From: UBA4742 sp037138595
GTDB lineage: Bacteria; Actinomycetota; Acidimicrobiia; Acidimicrobiales; Acidimicrobilacustridaceae
NCBI GenBank assembly: GCA_037138595.1
Contig: JBAXIB010000004.1
Coordinates: 73,594 to 137,593, forward strand
Direction of reading: 5' to 3'
Length of the DNA: 64,000 nucleotides
The notes under the pieces were generated by a model, which saw only the letters and a list, made by a program, of their open reading frames with translations, was not told the DNA's origin and made no database searches. This document shows, one piece after another, positions 7,700 through 16,227 of the stretch (position 1 is its first letter; every line of letters begins with the position of its first letter). Made by a program: the position numbers and the translations under genes.

Positions 7700-8857
7700 T
7701 CAAGTGCGTCGGGCATCAGCCCACGTGAGGCCAGCTTCGACATCGATGTCATGGGGAAGGTCGAGGACGCGTTCAGAAATGATGTTTCGTTGCACATCGC
7801 CCGTGCCACCGCCGATCGTAAGTGCCTGGGAGAAGAGCCACCCGTAATGCCAAATCCCGGGGTCGGCGCCTAGCGGGTGGCCATCGGTGAGCATCGCCTC
7901 CGCGCCACAAAGTTCTTGGGCCAAATCCATGATGTGTTGGCCATGTTCGTCCGCCAGCACTTTACGCACTGAGGCCTCGGGGCCTGGAGCTTCGCCGTGA
8001 ATGGCAGCCGTGACCGTCCGCAGTCGAATCAATCGCAGAATCTCATCATGTATATGCAACGCGGCGATGCGTTGACGAAGGTGCGGATCGGTAACACCGC
8101 CTTGGTGACGGATGAGGTTTAGCAAGTCCTCAGCAGTGGGCCCCAAACCCCAGAGCGCGCCGCCGCCGGAAAGTGAAACCCGCTCGTTCCCAAGCGTGAC
8201 TTTGGCCAACGACCATCCTTCATTGATTTCGCCAACCACATTGGCGGCTGGCAATCGCACGTCGGTCAGAAACACTTCATTAAACGTGTGGGCTCCGGTC
8301 ATTTCAATGATCGGCCGAATCTCAACGCCGGGTGCATCCATCGGGCAAATGAAGTATGTGATGCCTTTGTGTTTCGCGGAGTCAGGATTCGTTCGAGCGA
8401 TGAGGATTCCAAAACTCGAGTGTTGCGCGAGTGACGTCCATATTTTCTGACCGTTGATTATCCATTCGTCGCCATCACGCACAGCACGAGTACTGAGATT
8501 TGCCAGGTCACTCCCCGCGCCGGGTTCGCTAAATAGTTGGCACCAAATTTCGTCGGCGGCCAAGAGCGGAAAGAGGTAACGCTCTTTTTGTTCTGGCGTG
8601 CCAGCATGCAGGATTGTCGGCCCGGCCCACCCGATCCCAATCTGATTCGATGGTCTGCGAACACCAGCGCGACGAAGTTCGTCATCGATAATCAGTTGAT
8701 GAATCGGATCAGCATTGAGACCCCACGGCGCCGGCCAATGAGGAGCGACATAGCCGGATTCGGCCATCTCACGCCCCGTGGGTTCAGGATGTGCCGTTAG
8801 CCACGCGCGAATATCGACTCGTCGAGCATCACCTTCGTCGGGCATGTCAAAATCCAC
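7700..8857 (-). CDS. Acyl-CoA dehydrogenase (FadE type)
   Basis: This 385-residue enzyme shows LFSEPGAGSDLANL, GQKIWTS, TYFICPMDAPGVEIRP, FNEVFLTDVRLP and the C-terminal GGGTGDVQRNIISERVLDLP. It lacks the MCAD-type catalytic Glu before the GT pair (Gly instead). The start is GTG at 8857 with TAGCGT 7 nt upstream on the minus strand, a leaderless pattern; no ribosome-binding site is seen. It leads an operon with the 101-residue protein and the F420 oxidoreductase, and is divergent from a FadD19-like acyl-CoA synthetase 125 bp away. Together they suggest activation then alpha-beta desaturation of the same acyl chain, possibly steroid-derived. Confidence 0.86.
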   Translation of the reverse strand: MDFDMPDEGDARRVDIRAWLTAHPEPTGREMAESGYVAPHWPAPWGLNADPIHQLIIDDELRRAGVRRPSNQIGIGWAGPTILHAGTPEQKERYLFPLLAADEIWCQLFSEPGAGSDLANLSTRAVRDGDEWIINGQKIWTSLAQHSSFGILIARTNPDSAKHKGITYFICPMDAPGVEIRPIIEMTGAHTFNEVFLTDVRLPAANVVGEINEGWSLAKVTLGNERVSLSGGGALWGLGPTAEDLLNLIRHQGGVTDPHLRQRIAALHIHDEILRLIRLRTVTAAIHGEAPGPEASVRKVLADEHGQHIMDLAQELCGAEAMLTDGHPLGADPGIWHYGWLFSQALTIGGGTGDVQRNIISERVLDLPHDIDVEAGLTWADARRT

Positions 8858-8982
8858 GGCCGAGACGCTACTCGGCGGCTAAGGAGATACCGAAACGACC
8901 CGGTAGCAATCCCCGTTCGCTCGGCTCAAGCTGTCCCTCGTACACTTCCGACGCTCTGATCACTTCTGCCCAAGGGGAACCC

Positions 8983-10608
8983 ATGCCGGCCTGGAATTTT
9001 GCATCGATCTGGGAAACCGCAGCCGACACCAATGCCGACCAACCTGCGGTCATCCAAGGCAACCGAATGGTGACGTGGCGCGAATTTGATCAGCGCGCCG
9101 ACGGCATCGCCCAAACGTTGCTTGATCGCGGCGCTCAGCATCAAGACAAAGTCGCGCAGTATTTGTATAACTGCCCCGAGTACCTCGAGTCGATGTTCGC
9201 GGCATTCAAAGCCGGACTCGTGCCAGTCAACACCAACTACCGATACGCCGATGATGAACTGCGATACCTCTGGGACAACGCCGATGCGGTCTGCGTCGTT
9301 TTCCACGGCAGTTTCGGTGAGCGCATCGAGCGAATCCGCGCGTCGCTTCCCAAAATCAAAACATGGCTTTGGGTCGACGATGCCAGCGGTCCCTGTCCGG
9401 AGTGGGCGATGCCTTATGAGTCGGCAGTTGGCAACGCCGACGGTCGAGTTAACGCGCCATGGGGCCGTGGCGATGATGACCTCCTGTTGATGTACACCGG
9501 GGGCACTACAGGGATGCCCAAAGGCGTCATGTGGAGGCAAGACTCCCTAGTCAAGGCGGTAGTTTCGACCGCGAATGCGCTCTATCTCGGGCCCGTCGAC
9601 TACGACGCAGTGCGCGAGTTGCTTTCGACTGCACCCCCGGGGGGCACCTTGCTCCCAGGACCGCCGCTCATGCATGGCACGGGGCAGTTCACCACCTTCA
9701 TCGCGCTCAGCGGCGCCGGGCAGATCGTGCTGCTCGAAAATCACCATTTCGATAGTGAGGAAATGCTCGACACGGTTGAGAGTCGCAAGGTCAATTCGCT
9801 GATCATCGTCGGTGATGCGTTTGCCAAACCCATGGTGAAGGCCCTTGAAGCCAATCCCGGGCGATGGGATTTATCCAGCTTGTTCATGGTCACATCGTCG
9901 GGGGTCATGTGGAGCGAACCAGTCAAACAGCGCATGCTGGCCCACAATCCGAACATGCTGTTAATAGATGTGTTTTCGTCATCTGAAGCGCTAGGGATGG
10001 GTGCATCAATCTCTTCGGGCACACGCTCTGCTGACACCGCGAAGTTCACCCTGGGCGAAAATGCCCGAGTCGTCGGCGATGACGGCGTTGACGTGCAGCC
10101 AGGTTCCGGCGAAACCGGTCGAGTAGCGGTCCGCGGTTTTACCCCGATCGGCTATTACAAAGACCCCGAAAAATCAGCAGCCACTTTTGTGATGATTGAC
10201 GGCCAGACCTACTCAATGCCGGGTGACTATGCCCGCATCGAAGCCGACGGCAGCCTCACCCTGCTCGGGCGAGGTTCGCAATGCATTAACACGGGCGGCG
10301 AAAAGGTCTACCCCGAAGAGGTCGAAGAAGTCTTGAAGGAACACTCCACCGTCATGGATGCGGTGGCAGTTGGCCTGCCGGATGAGAAGTTCGGCGAAGT
10401 CATCACAGCGGTCGTGCAATCTCACGATGGCGACGTCATCAACGAAGCTGATCTGATCGCGTGGGTCAAGACCCGATTGGCATCATTTAAAGCCCCGAAG
10501 CACATCGTGGCGATCGACACGATCGGCCGCGCACCAAATGGCAAGGTCGATTACAAGCGCATGAAGACCTACGCCGCGGATCAACTCAAAATCAGTCTCG
10601 ATAGCTAG
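8983..10608 (+). CDS. Acyl-CoA synthetase, FadD19-like
   Basis: This is a 541-residue adenylate-forming enzyme. The start was set at ATG 8983 (MPAWNFASIW) because AAGGGGAA lies just upstream; the longer in-frame extension is Arg-rich and not family-like. The P-loop reads LLMYTGGTTGMPKGVMWR, followed by GDAFAKPMV, the Gly-rich SSSEALGMGAS, the ADP motif region YSMPGDYARIE and C-terminal PNGKVDYK with the adenylation Lys. TGGTTGxPKGVMWR is typical of the FadD17/FadD19 branch that activates steroid side-chain acids in mycobacteria. Its neighbours (acyl-CoA dehydrogenase, Hsd4A-like SDR) fit a beta-oxidation module. The exact acid is not determinable. Confidence 0.86.
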   Translation: MPAWNFASIWETAADTNADQPAVIQGNRMVTWREFDQRADGIAQTLLDRGAQHQDKVAQYLYNCPEYLESMFAAFKAGLVPVNTNYRYADDELRYLWDNADAVCVVFHGSFGERIERIRASLPKIKTWLWVDDASGPCPEWAMPYESAVGNADGRVNAPWGRGDDDLLLMYTGGTTGMPKGVMWRQDSLVKAVVSTANALYLGPVDYDAVRELLSTAPPGGTLLPGPPLMHGTGQFTTFIALSGAGQIVLLENHHFDSEEMLDTVESRKVNSLIIVGDAFAKPMVKALEANPGRWDLSSLFMVTSSGVMWSEPVKQRMLAHNPNMLLIDVFSSSEALGMGASISSGTRSADTAKFTLGENARVVGDDGVDVQPGSGETGRVAVRGFTPIGYYKDPEKSAATFVMIDGQTYSMPGDYARIEADGSLTLLGRGSQCINTGGEKVYPEEVEEVLKEHSTVMDAVAVGLPDEKFGEVITAVVQSHDGDVINEADLIAWVKTRLASFKAPKHIVAIDTIGRAPNGKVDYKRMKTYAADQLKISLDS

Positions 10609-10695
10609 TTCCCTCTCGATTCGGGACCCGCCCTCGGCCGTAGCTAACGTGCCTGACGTTCTCAACGACACCATCAACAACAAAGCGAGGCACCC

Positions 10696-11598
10696 ATGGC
10701 AGATATCGGATACGACGGCCAGGTCGCGATCATCACTGGCTCAGGCGGCGGACTCGGCCGCGAACACGCGCTCGAATTTGCGCGACGCGGTGCACGCGTC
10801 GTCATCAACGATTTCGGTGGAACGCTCAGCGGCGAAGGCAGCGCCGATGGGCCCGCTTACAAAACGGCTCAAGAAATCAATGATCTTGGCGGCGAGGCCG
10901 TCGCCAACATCGACACGGTAGCGACACCTGAAGGTGGCAAGTCAATCGTCCAAACCGCCATTGACGCATTTGGAACCGTCGACATTGTGGTGAACAACGC
11001 TGGCATCTTACGCGACAAGACATTCCACAACATGACCCCCGAACTGCTTGACCCCGTTATCGACGTGCACCTCAAGGGCGCGTTCTACGTCACGCAGCCG
11101 GCCTATGTGATCATGCGCGAGAAGGGCTACGGCCGCATCATCAATACATCGTCAAACTCGGGCATCCTGGGCAATTTCGGCCAATCAAATTACGGCGCAG
11201 CCAAGATGGGTCTCGTCGGCTTCACTCGAGTACTCGCTAACGAGGGTCGCAAACACAACATCATGGCCAACGCCATCGCTCCGGTGGCCAAGACTCGCAT
11301 GACCGAAGAATTGCTCGGCGCAGTTGGCGATATGCTCGACCCAAAGTTGGTGACCCCGGTGGTGTGTTGGTTGGCTTCAGCCGACTGCGACACAACGGGT
11401 GAAGTTTACTCGGTCGCCGGCGGAATCGTCAGCCGATTCTTCATCGGGCTCACCCCCGGGTATTACAAGTCTGATCTCACGGTCGAAGATGTACGCGATC
11501 ACTGGAGCGATATCCGTAACGAGGACGGTTACACCGTGCCCGAAGGACCCAACGACGAACACAAGAAGATCTTCGACACGATCAGCGGAAACTCCTAG
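10696..11598 (+). CDS. SDR dehydrogenase, Hsd4A/HSD17B4-like 3-hydroxyacyl-CoA dehydrogenase
   Basis: This 300-residue short-chain dehydrogenase resembles the dehydrogenase domain of peroxisomal HSD17B4 and mycobacterial Hsd4A. Visible parts are the cofactor loop TGSGGGLG (14-21), NNAG (100-103), catalytic Ser around 152-153, and YGAAK with Y166 and K170. The sequence ARRGARVVINDFGG gives an acidic end to beta-2, favouring NAD. The family oxidises 3-hydroxyacyl-CoA to 3-ketoacyl-CoA. A C-terminal extension (residues 240-300) follows, as in Hsd4A-type members. A GCGAGG ribosome-binding site precedes ATG. It sits between the acyl-CoA synthetase and glutaryl-CoA dehydrogenase genes, probably in one operon. 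Confidence 0.85.
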   Translation: MADIGYDGQVAIITGSGGGLGREHALEFARRGARVVINDFGGTLSGEGSADGPAYKTAQEINDLGGEAVANIDTVATPEGGKSIVQTAIDAFGTVDIVVNNAGILRDKTFHNMTPELLDPVIDVHLKGAFYVTQPAYVIMREKGYGRIINTSSNSGILGNFGQSNYGAAKMGLVGFTRVLANEGRKHNIMANAIAPVAKTRMTEELLGAVGDMLDPKLVTPVVCWLASADCDTTGEVYSVAGGIVSRFFIGLTPGYYKSDLTVEDVRDHWSDIRNEDGYTVPEGPNDEHKKIFDTISGNS

Positions 11599-11608
11599 GT
11601 CATCCAAG

Positions 11609-12811
11609 ATGGCAACCTCCGGCAACGAACGGTTCGGCTCCGGCGACGCCCACGACTTCCTGGCTGTCGATTCGCTCCTTGAAGACGAGGAACGCCTGGT
11701 CAGAGACACTGTCCGGCAATTTGTCGGCGATCGGGTGTTACCCGATGTCGCCGAATGGTTCGAAGCGGGCACGTTTCCAAAATCCATGGCGCTTGAGATG
11801 GGCGCGCTCGGACTGCTGGGAATGCACCTAGACGGATACGGCTGCGCCGGGACCAGCGCGGTTGCCTACGGCCTGGCCTGCCTCGAACTCGAAGCAGGCG
11901 ATTCAGGTGCGCGGAGTTTCGTCTCAGTTCAGGGATCACTTGCGATGTTCCCAATTTGGAAGTTTGGGTCCGAAGAGCAAAAACAACAGTGGCTTCCCGA
12001 CATGGCTGCCGGCCGAGCCATTGGATGTTTTGGGCTAACCGAGCCCGACAGCGGAAGCGACCCAGCCAGCATGCGCACCCGAGCCCGACGCGACGGTGAC
12101 GACTGGGTGCTCAACGGAACCAAGATGTGGATTACCAATGGCGGAATCGCCGACGTCGCGGTGGTGTGGTGTCGCGCCGAGGACGGTGACAGCAATGCGA
12201 TTCATGGTTTCGTCGTACCGACTACTACGCGGGGATTCGTCACCAATGACATCCATCGCAAATTGTCGTTACGCGCATCGGTCACTTCGGAACTCGTGTT
12301 AACCGATGTACGTCTTCCCGACTCGGCTCGCCTGCCTGGGGTGTCGACAATGCGGGGACCGTTGTCGTGCCTCAATGAAGCTCGCTACGGAATACTTTGG
12401 GGAGCGACGGGCGCGGGCCGTGCATGTTATGAAGCTGCGCTTGCCTACTCGAAGGAGCGGGTGCAATTTGGCGTGCCGATTGCGTCGTTCCAGCTCACGC
12501 AACGCAAGCTGGTCGAAATGATGATTCGGGTCAACAAGTCACACCTTCTGTCACTTCATCTCGGACGAATGAAGGACCAAGGCCAACTCAGTTCCGCGCA
12601 AGTGAGCTTCGGCAAGATGGACAACGTTCGCGAAGCACTGTGGATCGCCCGTGAGGCTCGCGGCGTACTCGGAGCAAACGGCATCACCCTCGAGTATCCA
12701 GTCATCCGACACATGAACAATCTCGAATCAGTCTTCACCTACGAAGGCACCAACGAGATCCACACCCTGGTACTAGGCCAAGCCATCACCGGGATCAACG
12801 CCTTCAACTAA
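11609..12811 (+). CDS. Glutaryl-CoA dehydrogenase-like acyl-CoA dehydrogenase
   Basis: This is 400 residues from ATG 11609 (MATSGNERFG), 10 nt after the SDR stop; the frame is open further upstream but that part overlaps the SDR gene. The segments GCFGLTEPDSGSDPASMRT, GTKMWITNG, VQFGVPIASFQLTQ and the C-terminal TYEGTNEIH match glutaryl-CoA dehydrogenase, with the catalytic Glu of YEGT present, unlike the other three acyl-CoA dehydrogenases of this window. The family oxidatively decarboxylates glutaryl-CoA to crotonyl-CoA in lysine/tryptophan and aromatic catabolism. A related short dicarboxyl-CoA substrate is also possible. Confidence 0.85.
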   Translation: MATSGNERFGSGDAHDFLAVDSLLEDEERLVRDTVRQFVGDRVLPDVAEWFEAGTFPKSMALEMGALGLLGMHLDGYGCAGTSAVAYGLACLELEAGDSGARSFVSVQGSLAMFPIWKFGSEEQKQQWLPDMAAGRAIGCFGLTEPDSGSDPASMRTRARRDGDDWVLNGTKMWITNGGIADVAVVWCRAEDGDSNAIHGFVVPTTTRGFVTNDIHRKLSLRASVTSELVLTDVRLPDSARLPGVSTMRGPLSCLNEARYGILWGATGAGRACYEAALAYSKERVQFGVPIASFQLTQRKLVEMMIRVNKSHLLSLHLGRMKDQGQLSSAQVSFGKMDNVREALWIAREARGVLGANGITLEYPVIRHMNNLESVFTYEGTNEIHTLVLGQAITGINAFN

Positions 12812-12858
12812 CTCGCACGCCAGCAGACACGCAGACCTGCGCAACGCTGCGACCGTAG

Positions 12859-13245
12859 TTACTGACGGTTGGCTACCGGAGCACCGTGATGTGCAACGAC
12901 TCGCCACAGTCCATCGATCCGTTCGAAGATGTTCAGCGCGCTGACGGTTGCTCCCGTTTCAGACCCGATAATGTTTTCGTCCACCGTTACCCAGGCCACA
13001 TCGCCAACAATTTCGACGTGCTCGTCGGTGAGAATGAACTGGATGTGTTGCGGACCTTGAAACAACGCGACCCAGCTTGCGGCAATTGCGCCCCACCCAC
13101 GCAACACTGTCCACCCGGGATGGGTGCAGGTAACTCGGTCCGAGTGGTGCCATAGATCAGACATCACATCAAAGTTTTGTGCCTCAAACGCTTCATAAAA
13201 CTGTTGATTCAGACGGCGGATGGCCACGATATCCACTTCGTTCAC
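12859..13245 (-). CDS. SnoaL-like / nuclear transport factor 2 fold protein
   Basis: This 128-residue protein has the SnoaL/ketosteroid-isomerase-like cone fold signature: IRRLNQQFYEAFEAQNFDVMSDLWH, VTCTHPGW...LRGWGAIAASW, and a terminal INIFERIDGLWRVVAHH-type strand pair (FERIDGLWRVVAHHGAP). Members range from isomerases to small-molecule binders; the function is not fixed. The start is GTG at 13245 with TAGTGT exactly 6 nt upstream on the minus strand, a leaderless promoter. This promoter lies inside the 5' end of the divergent reading frame that could begin at 13220, an argument for a later start of that gene. Confidence 0.8.
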   Translation of the reverse strand: MNEVDIVAIRRLNQQFYEAFEAQNFDVMSDLWHHSDRVTCTHPGWTVLRGWGAIAASWVALFQGPQHIQFILTDEHVEIVGDVAWVTVDENIIGSETGATVSALNIFERIDGLWRVVAHHGAPVANRQ

Positions 13246-13804
13246 GGTCGAACACTACGCAATTGCCAGTCGCGGCAAACTTTTTCTCAAGCCGGAGCCA
13301 GATTCGGCCGATGGTCCCAACGTGCCCACTCCGCTGACTACCTGGCAACGATTTGATGCCCTCCTGGTCAACCTGCCCCGAGGTTGGGTCATTGGCCACC
13401 GCGACGAAGCACGTTTAGTGCTCGGTCCATCGGGATCATTCGTTTTGGTCCCCGGCGCGTATGACTTGGCTCTCGCCGCTGAACAAGCCCACCGCCTTGC
13501 GCAACATTGCCGCACGGCCATGGCCCGTCACCTCAACTGGGTGCCGTTCGTTGACGCTGCCGTGGTGACCGCAACCGACCAAGCCGCCGAAATTGCCGCC
13601 ATCATCGTTCCGATCGATTTGTTGACCGACTTGCTGACCCAAGGCCCCCAGGTCATCGATCCAATTGACATCAAACGAATCGAAGGACTCTTGTTAACTG
13701 GCGATCTTGACGGCTGGAAAGCGGGAACGTCGACAAGTAATGACAAGATTGCGGCGTGCGAACCCCCCCACCCCGTTCTGGCGCTGACGACCGTCGCCCT
13801 CTAG
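13220..13804 (+). CDS. Hypothetical protein upstream of an alpha/beta hydrolase
   Basis: The longest frame is 194 residues from ATG 13220, but its first 26 nt overlap the divergent SnoaL gene and cover that gene's promoter. A GTG at 13322 (giving a start MPTPLTTWQRFDALL, 160 residues) is a reasonable alternative. The protein reads RGWVIGHRDEARLVLGPSGSFVLVPG, reminiscent of beta-strands in nuclease-related (NERD-like) actinobacterial proteins, then AHRLAQHCRTAMARHLNW. I do not recognise a family firmly. The 3' end overlaps the start of the alpha/beta hydrolase gene by 49 nt, so the two are probably co-transcribed. Confidence 0.5.
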   Translation: MATISTSFTVEHYAIASRGKLFLKPEPDSADGPNVPTPLTTWQRFDALLVNLPRGWVIGHRDEARLVLGPSGSFVLVPGAYDLALAAEQAHRLAQHCRTAMARHLNWVPFVDAAVVTATDQAAEIAAIIVPIDLLTDLLTQGPQVIDPIDIKRIEGLLLTGDLDGWKAGTSTSNDKIAACEPPHPVLALTTVAL

Positions 13805-14679
13805 CCGATCTCGCCGGCTTCTCGCCGGTCGATTCGACCAATGGCGTCACGCTCGCCGTTCACCTACTCGCCGGCACACCTCAGGACCGACCCCTACTGC
13901 TTGCTCACGCAACGGGATTCCACGCACTTGCGTGGTTGCCACTCGCTCGACAACTCAACGGGTTTCAGGTCGTTGCGCCCGACTTACGCGGCCACGGCGA
14001 CTCGACGCAACCGATCGACCGGGGTTTGGAATGGGATGGCTTTGCCGATGACATTCTCGCTGTTGTTGATGCGATGGCCGCAGCAGGGATCGCGACCACC
14101 GGACTTCTCGCCGCCGGTCATTCCAAAGGTGGAGCAGCCTTATTGCTCGCCGAGCAACGACGTCCTGGCACCTTTGGCGCACTGTATTGCTATGAACCCG
14201 TGGTGATGCCATCCGATGACGCGCTTGGCACCCCGTCTGATTCGGTCGGGGGCAACCTCCTGGCCGAAGGAGCATTGCGACGACGAGATCAATTCGCGTC
14301 GCGGGCCGAAGCCATCGCCAACTATTCGGGCAAACTGCCATTTTCGGCCCTAGACCCCGAGGCCCTTGATGCCTATGTTGACCACGGATTTGCTGATCAG
14401 GACGACGAAACGGTTCGCCTCAAGTGTCGGCCCGAACTTGAAGCAGCGGTGTATCGCATGGGCGGCACCCACCGGGCCTTTGATCACCTTGGCGATGTCC
14501 GGTGCCCGGTCACGATCGCAATGGGGATGACAAGCGCGTTTGGTCCGGCCGCCTTCGCCGCCCGCATCGCCGACGCCTTGCCACGGGGACGGCTCGAAAC
14601 TTTTCCCGACCTGGGTCACTTCGGACCATTAGAAGATCCCCATCGCATTGCGACCCACATCATGGCTTCATTCAACTAA
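13756..14679 (+). CDS. Alpha/beta hydrolase
   Basis: This 307-residue protein has the alpha/beta-hydrolase fold: LLLAHATGFHALAW forms the oxyanion region, GHSKGG (121-126) places the nucleophile S123 at the elbow, and DLGHFGPLE near the C-terminus supplies the catalytic His. It is probably a cytosolic esterase, lactonase or C-C hydrolase; the substrate is unknown. The GTG start at 13756 lies inside the preceding gene (49-nt overlap); a downstream start would remove the basic N-terminus but not the fold. The overlap suggests co-expression with the upstream hypothetical gene. Confidence 0.84.
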   Translation: MRTPPPRSGADDRRPLADLAGFSPVDSTNGVTLAVHLLAGTPQDRPLLLAHATGFHALAWLPLARQLNGFQVVAPDLRGHGDSTQPIDRGLEWDGFADDILAVVDAMAAAGIATTGLLAAGHSKGGAALLLAEQRRPGTFGALYCYEPVVMPSDDALGTPSDSVGGNLLAEGALRRRDQFASRAEAIANYSGKLPFSALDPEALDAYVDHGFADQDDETVRLKCRPELEAAVYRMGGTHRAFDHLGDVRCPVTIAMGMTSAFGPAAFAARIADALPRGRLETFPDLGHFGPLEDPHRIATHIMASFN

Positions 14680-14777
14680 CAACGGCAGCCCTCGACCGAC
14701 CTGGGACGAGCAGTTTCCGATCGAACCGAGGGGCCAAGAGCACTCGAGGTGTCGTACCCGAGGCGTACCCTGATGCC

Positions 14778-15581
14778 ATGTCATTGGACCTTCCCGCCAG
14801 CCTCTCGCCATCAAAAGTTTCCACCTTCACTGACTGCGCCCTGGCGTTTCGGTTTTCGAGTATCGACAAACTTCCCGAGCCGCCATCGGTTCCTGCTACC
14901 AAGGGCACGCTGGTCCATTCAGCCCTCGAACTCCTTTTTTGTCTACCAAGTGACGAGCGAACCCTTTCTGCCGGGCTAACTGCGCTCGACCAGGCAATGG
15001 ATGCCATCCGAACCGATCCCGAGTTCTCCGAACTTCATCTCGATGCGAAAGCCGAGGCCGCCTTCCTTGACGACGCCGAGCGACTGGTTCGGCGCTATTT
15101 CGACCTCGAAGACCCTCGAACCATCGTGCCAATCGGTATCGAACTCAAACTCGAAGCCACCATCGGCGATCTTCGTTTGCGCGGAATCATCGACCGACTC
15201 GAACTCGACGCCGACGGCAGACTGGTCGTTACCGACTACAAGACCGGTCGGGTGCCGCGCAAAGATCAGCTCCAGAACAAACTCGGTGGCGTTTATTTTT
15301 ATGCGTTGTTATGCGAGCGCATATTCGGGCAGCGACCAGCCAAAGTGCAATTGCTTTATCTCACTGAACCCACGGCGATCGTGACAGTTCCGACCGAACA
15401 GTCAATCCGCGGACTCGAACGTAAAGTGACGGCGATCTGGTCTGCAGTCGAGCGCGCCTGCGCAACTGAGGATTTCCGCCCCAAACCATCGAAACTATGC
15501 GACTGGTGTGCATTCCAAGCTTTTTGCCCCGCATTTGGTGGAAATCCAGACGACGCAAAGCAGGCAGCGCTGATCTCGTAG
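14778..15581 (+). CDS. Stand-alone PD-(D/E)XK nuclease with four-cysteine Fe-S signature
   Basis: This is 267 residues from ATG 14778; TACCCT lies exactly 6 nt before it, so the start is leaderless, and longer in-frame extensions are rejected. RecB/Cas4-type nuclease motifs are present: H47 in GTLVHSALE, D139 in GIIDRLE, and D153/K155 in TDYKTG. C20 plus the C-terminal C241-x2-C244-x5-C250 cluster matches the 4Fe-4S arrangement of AddB, Dna2 and Cas4. No helicase or cas1/cas2 gene is adjacent. Actinobacteria carry such single-domain RecB-like exonucleases of unclear role; DNA end processing is the likely activity. Confidence 0.87.
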   Translation: MSLDLPASLSPSKVSTFTDCALAFRFSSIDKLPEPPSVPATKGTLVHSALELLFCLPSDERTLSAGLTALDQAMDAIRTDPEFSELHLDAKAEAAFLDDAERLVRRYFDLEDPRTIVPIGIELKLEATIGDLRLRGIIDRLELDADGRLVVTDYKTGRVPRKDQLQNKLGGVYFYALLCERIFGQRPAKVQLLYLTEPTAIVTVPTEQSIRGLERKVTAIWSAVERACATEDFRPKPSKLCDWCAFQAFCPAFGGNPDDAKQAALIS

Positions 15582-15590
15582 CATCGGGTC

Positions 15591-16187
15591 GTGACGTTGA
15601 AACCCGATGATGCTGAAAACGACCATGGTTTCGACCGGCTACCTCAACCGGCGCTGTCACCCATTGACCGATTCGATGCTGCCGTCGATCGCGCATTTGA
15701 CCACCTACGCGGCAATCCCGTTGCGGATCGAATCTTTTACACTGCAACCGAACTCGGCGATTTTGGTTTGATTTGGGTATTCATTGGCGCGGTTCGAGGT
15801 TTGCAGTCCGATCGAGACCTGCGAACCGCGGGGCGACTCACCGCTACGTTGGCTGTTGAGTCCGTGCTCGTTAATGGCGTAATGAAGCAGTTTTTCAAGC
15901 GCGAGCGGCCGGTATCGCAAGAGCCCCGGCCGCACAAAATGCGGATCCCAATTACGACGAGTTTTCCCAGCGGCCACTCGAGTACCGCAGTCGTGGCAGC
16001 AATGCTGCTGTCTGAAGCGCGTCCCAAATCGGCACCGCTGTATTGGTCGGTCGCCGCAATTGTTGCGACCAGCAGGATTCACGTCCGTATTCACCACGCC
16101 AGTGATGTCGTTGGTGGGGTCGCAACCGGGCTCGTAATCGGCACCGTAGCCAGGTCAATTTGGCGCCGCATGGGGACGATTTCTTGA
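15591..16187 (+). CDS. PAP2-family membrane phosphatase
   Basis: This 198-residue protein contains the three PAP2 phosphatase motifs: K99...RP (106-107, in KQFFKRERP), PSGH (126-129) and SR (161-162) followed by HH (168-169) and D172. Several hydrophobic helices surround them. The family dephosphorylates lipid phosphates such as phosphatidate or undecaprenyl pyrophosphate at the membrane; with a wax-ester/TAG synthase gene nearby, phosphatidate is an attractive but unproven substrate. The start is GTG 15591. Its -10 element TAGCAT (15579-15584) sits 6 nt upstream and shares its TAG with the stop codon of the nuclease gene. Confidence 0.88.
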   Translation: MTLKPDDAENDHGFDRLPQPALSPIDRFDAAVDRAFDHLRGNPVADRIFYTATELGDFGLIWVFIGAVRGLQSDRDLRTAGRLTATLAVESVLVNGVMKQFFKRERPVSQEPRPHKMRIPITTSFPSGHSSTAVVAAMLLSEARPKSAPLYWSVAAIVATSRIHVRIHHASDVVGGVATGLVIGTVARSIWRRMGTIS

Positions 16188-16227
16188 CTCCGGGAATGTC
16201 TAGACCTTTTTCGGGGTTTCGACCGGC

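Noticed and set aside
8791..8982. Extended N-terminus of the FadD19-like gene
   Set aside because: The extension overlaps the divergent acyl-CoA dehydrogenase start and its promoter, and a clear ribosome-binding site and family-like start lie at 8983.
11621..11635. GAACGGTTC near the GcdH start as an SOS box
   Set aside because: The half-sites GAAC and GTTC are separated by 1 bp instead of 4, and the site lies within the coding region.
14778..15581. Cas4 as part of a CRISPR system
   Set aside because: No repeat-spacer array and no other cas gene is visible in the window.
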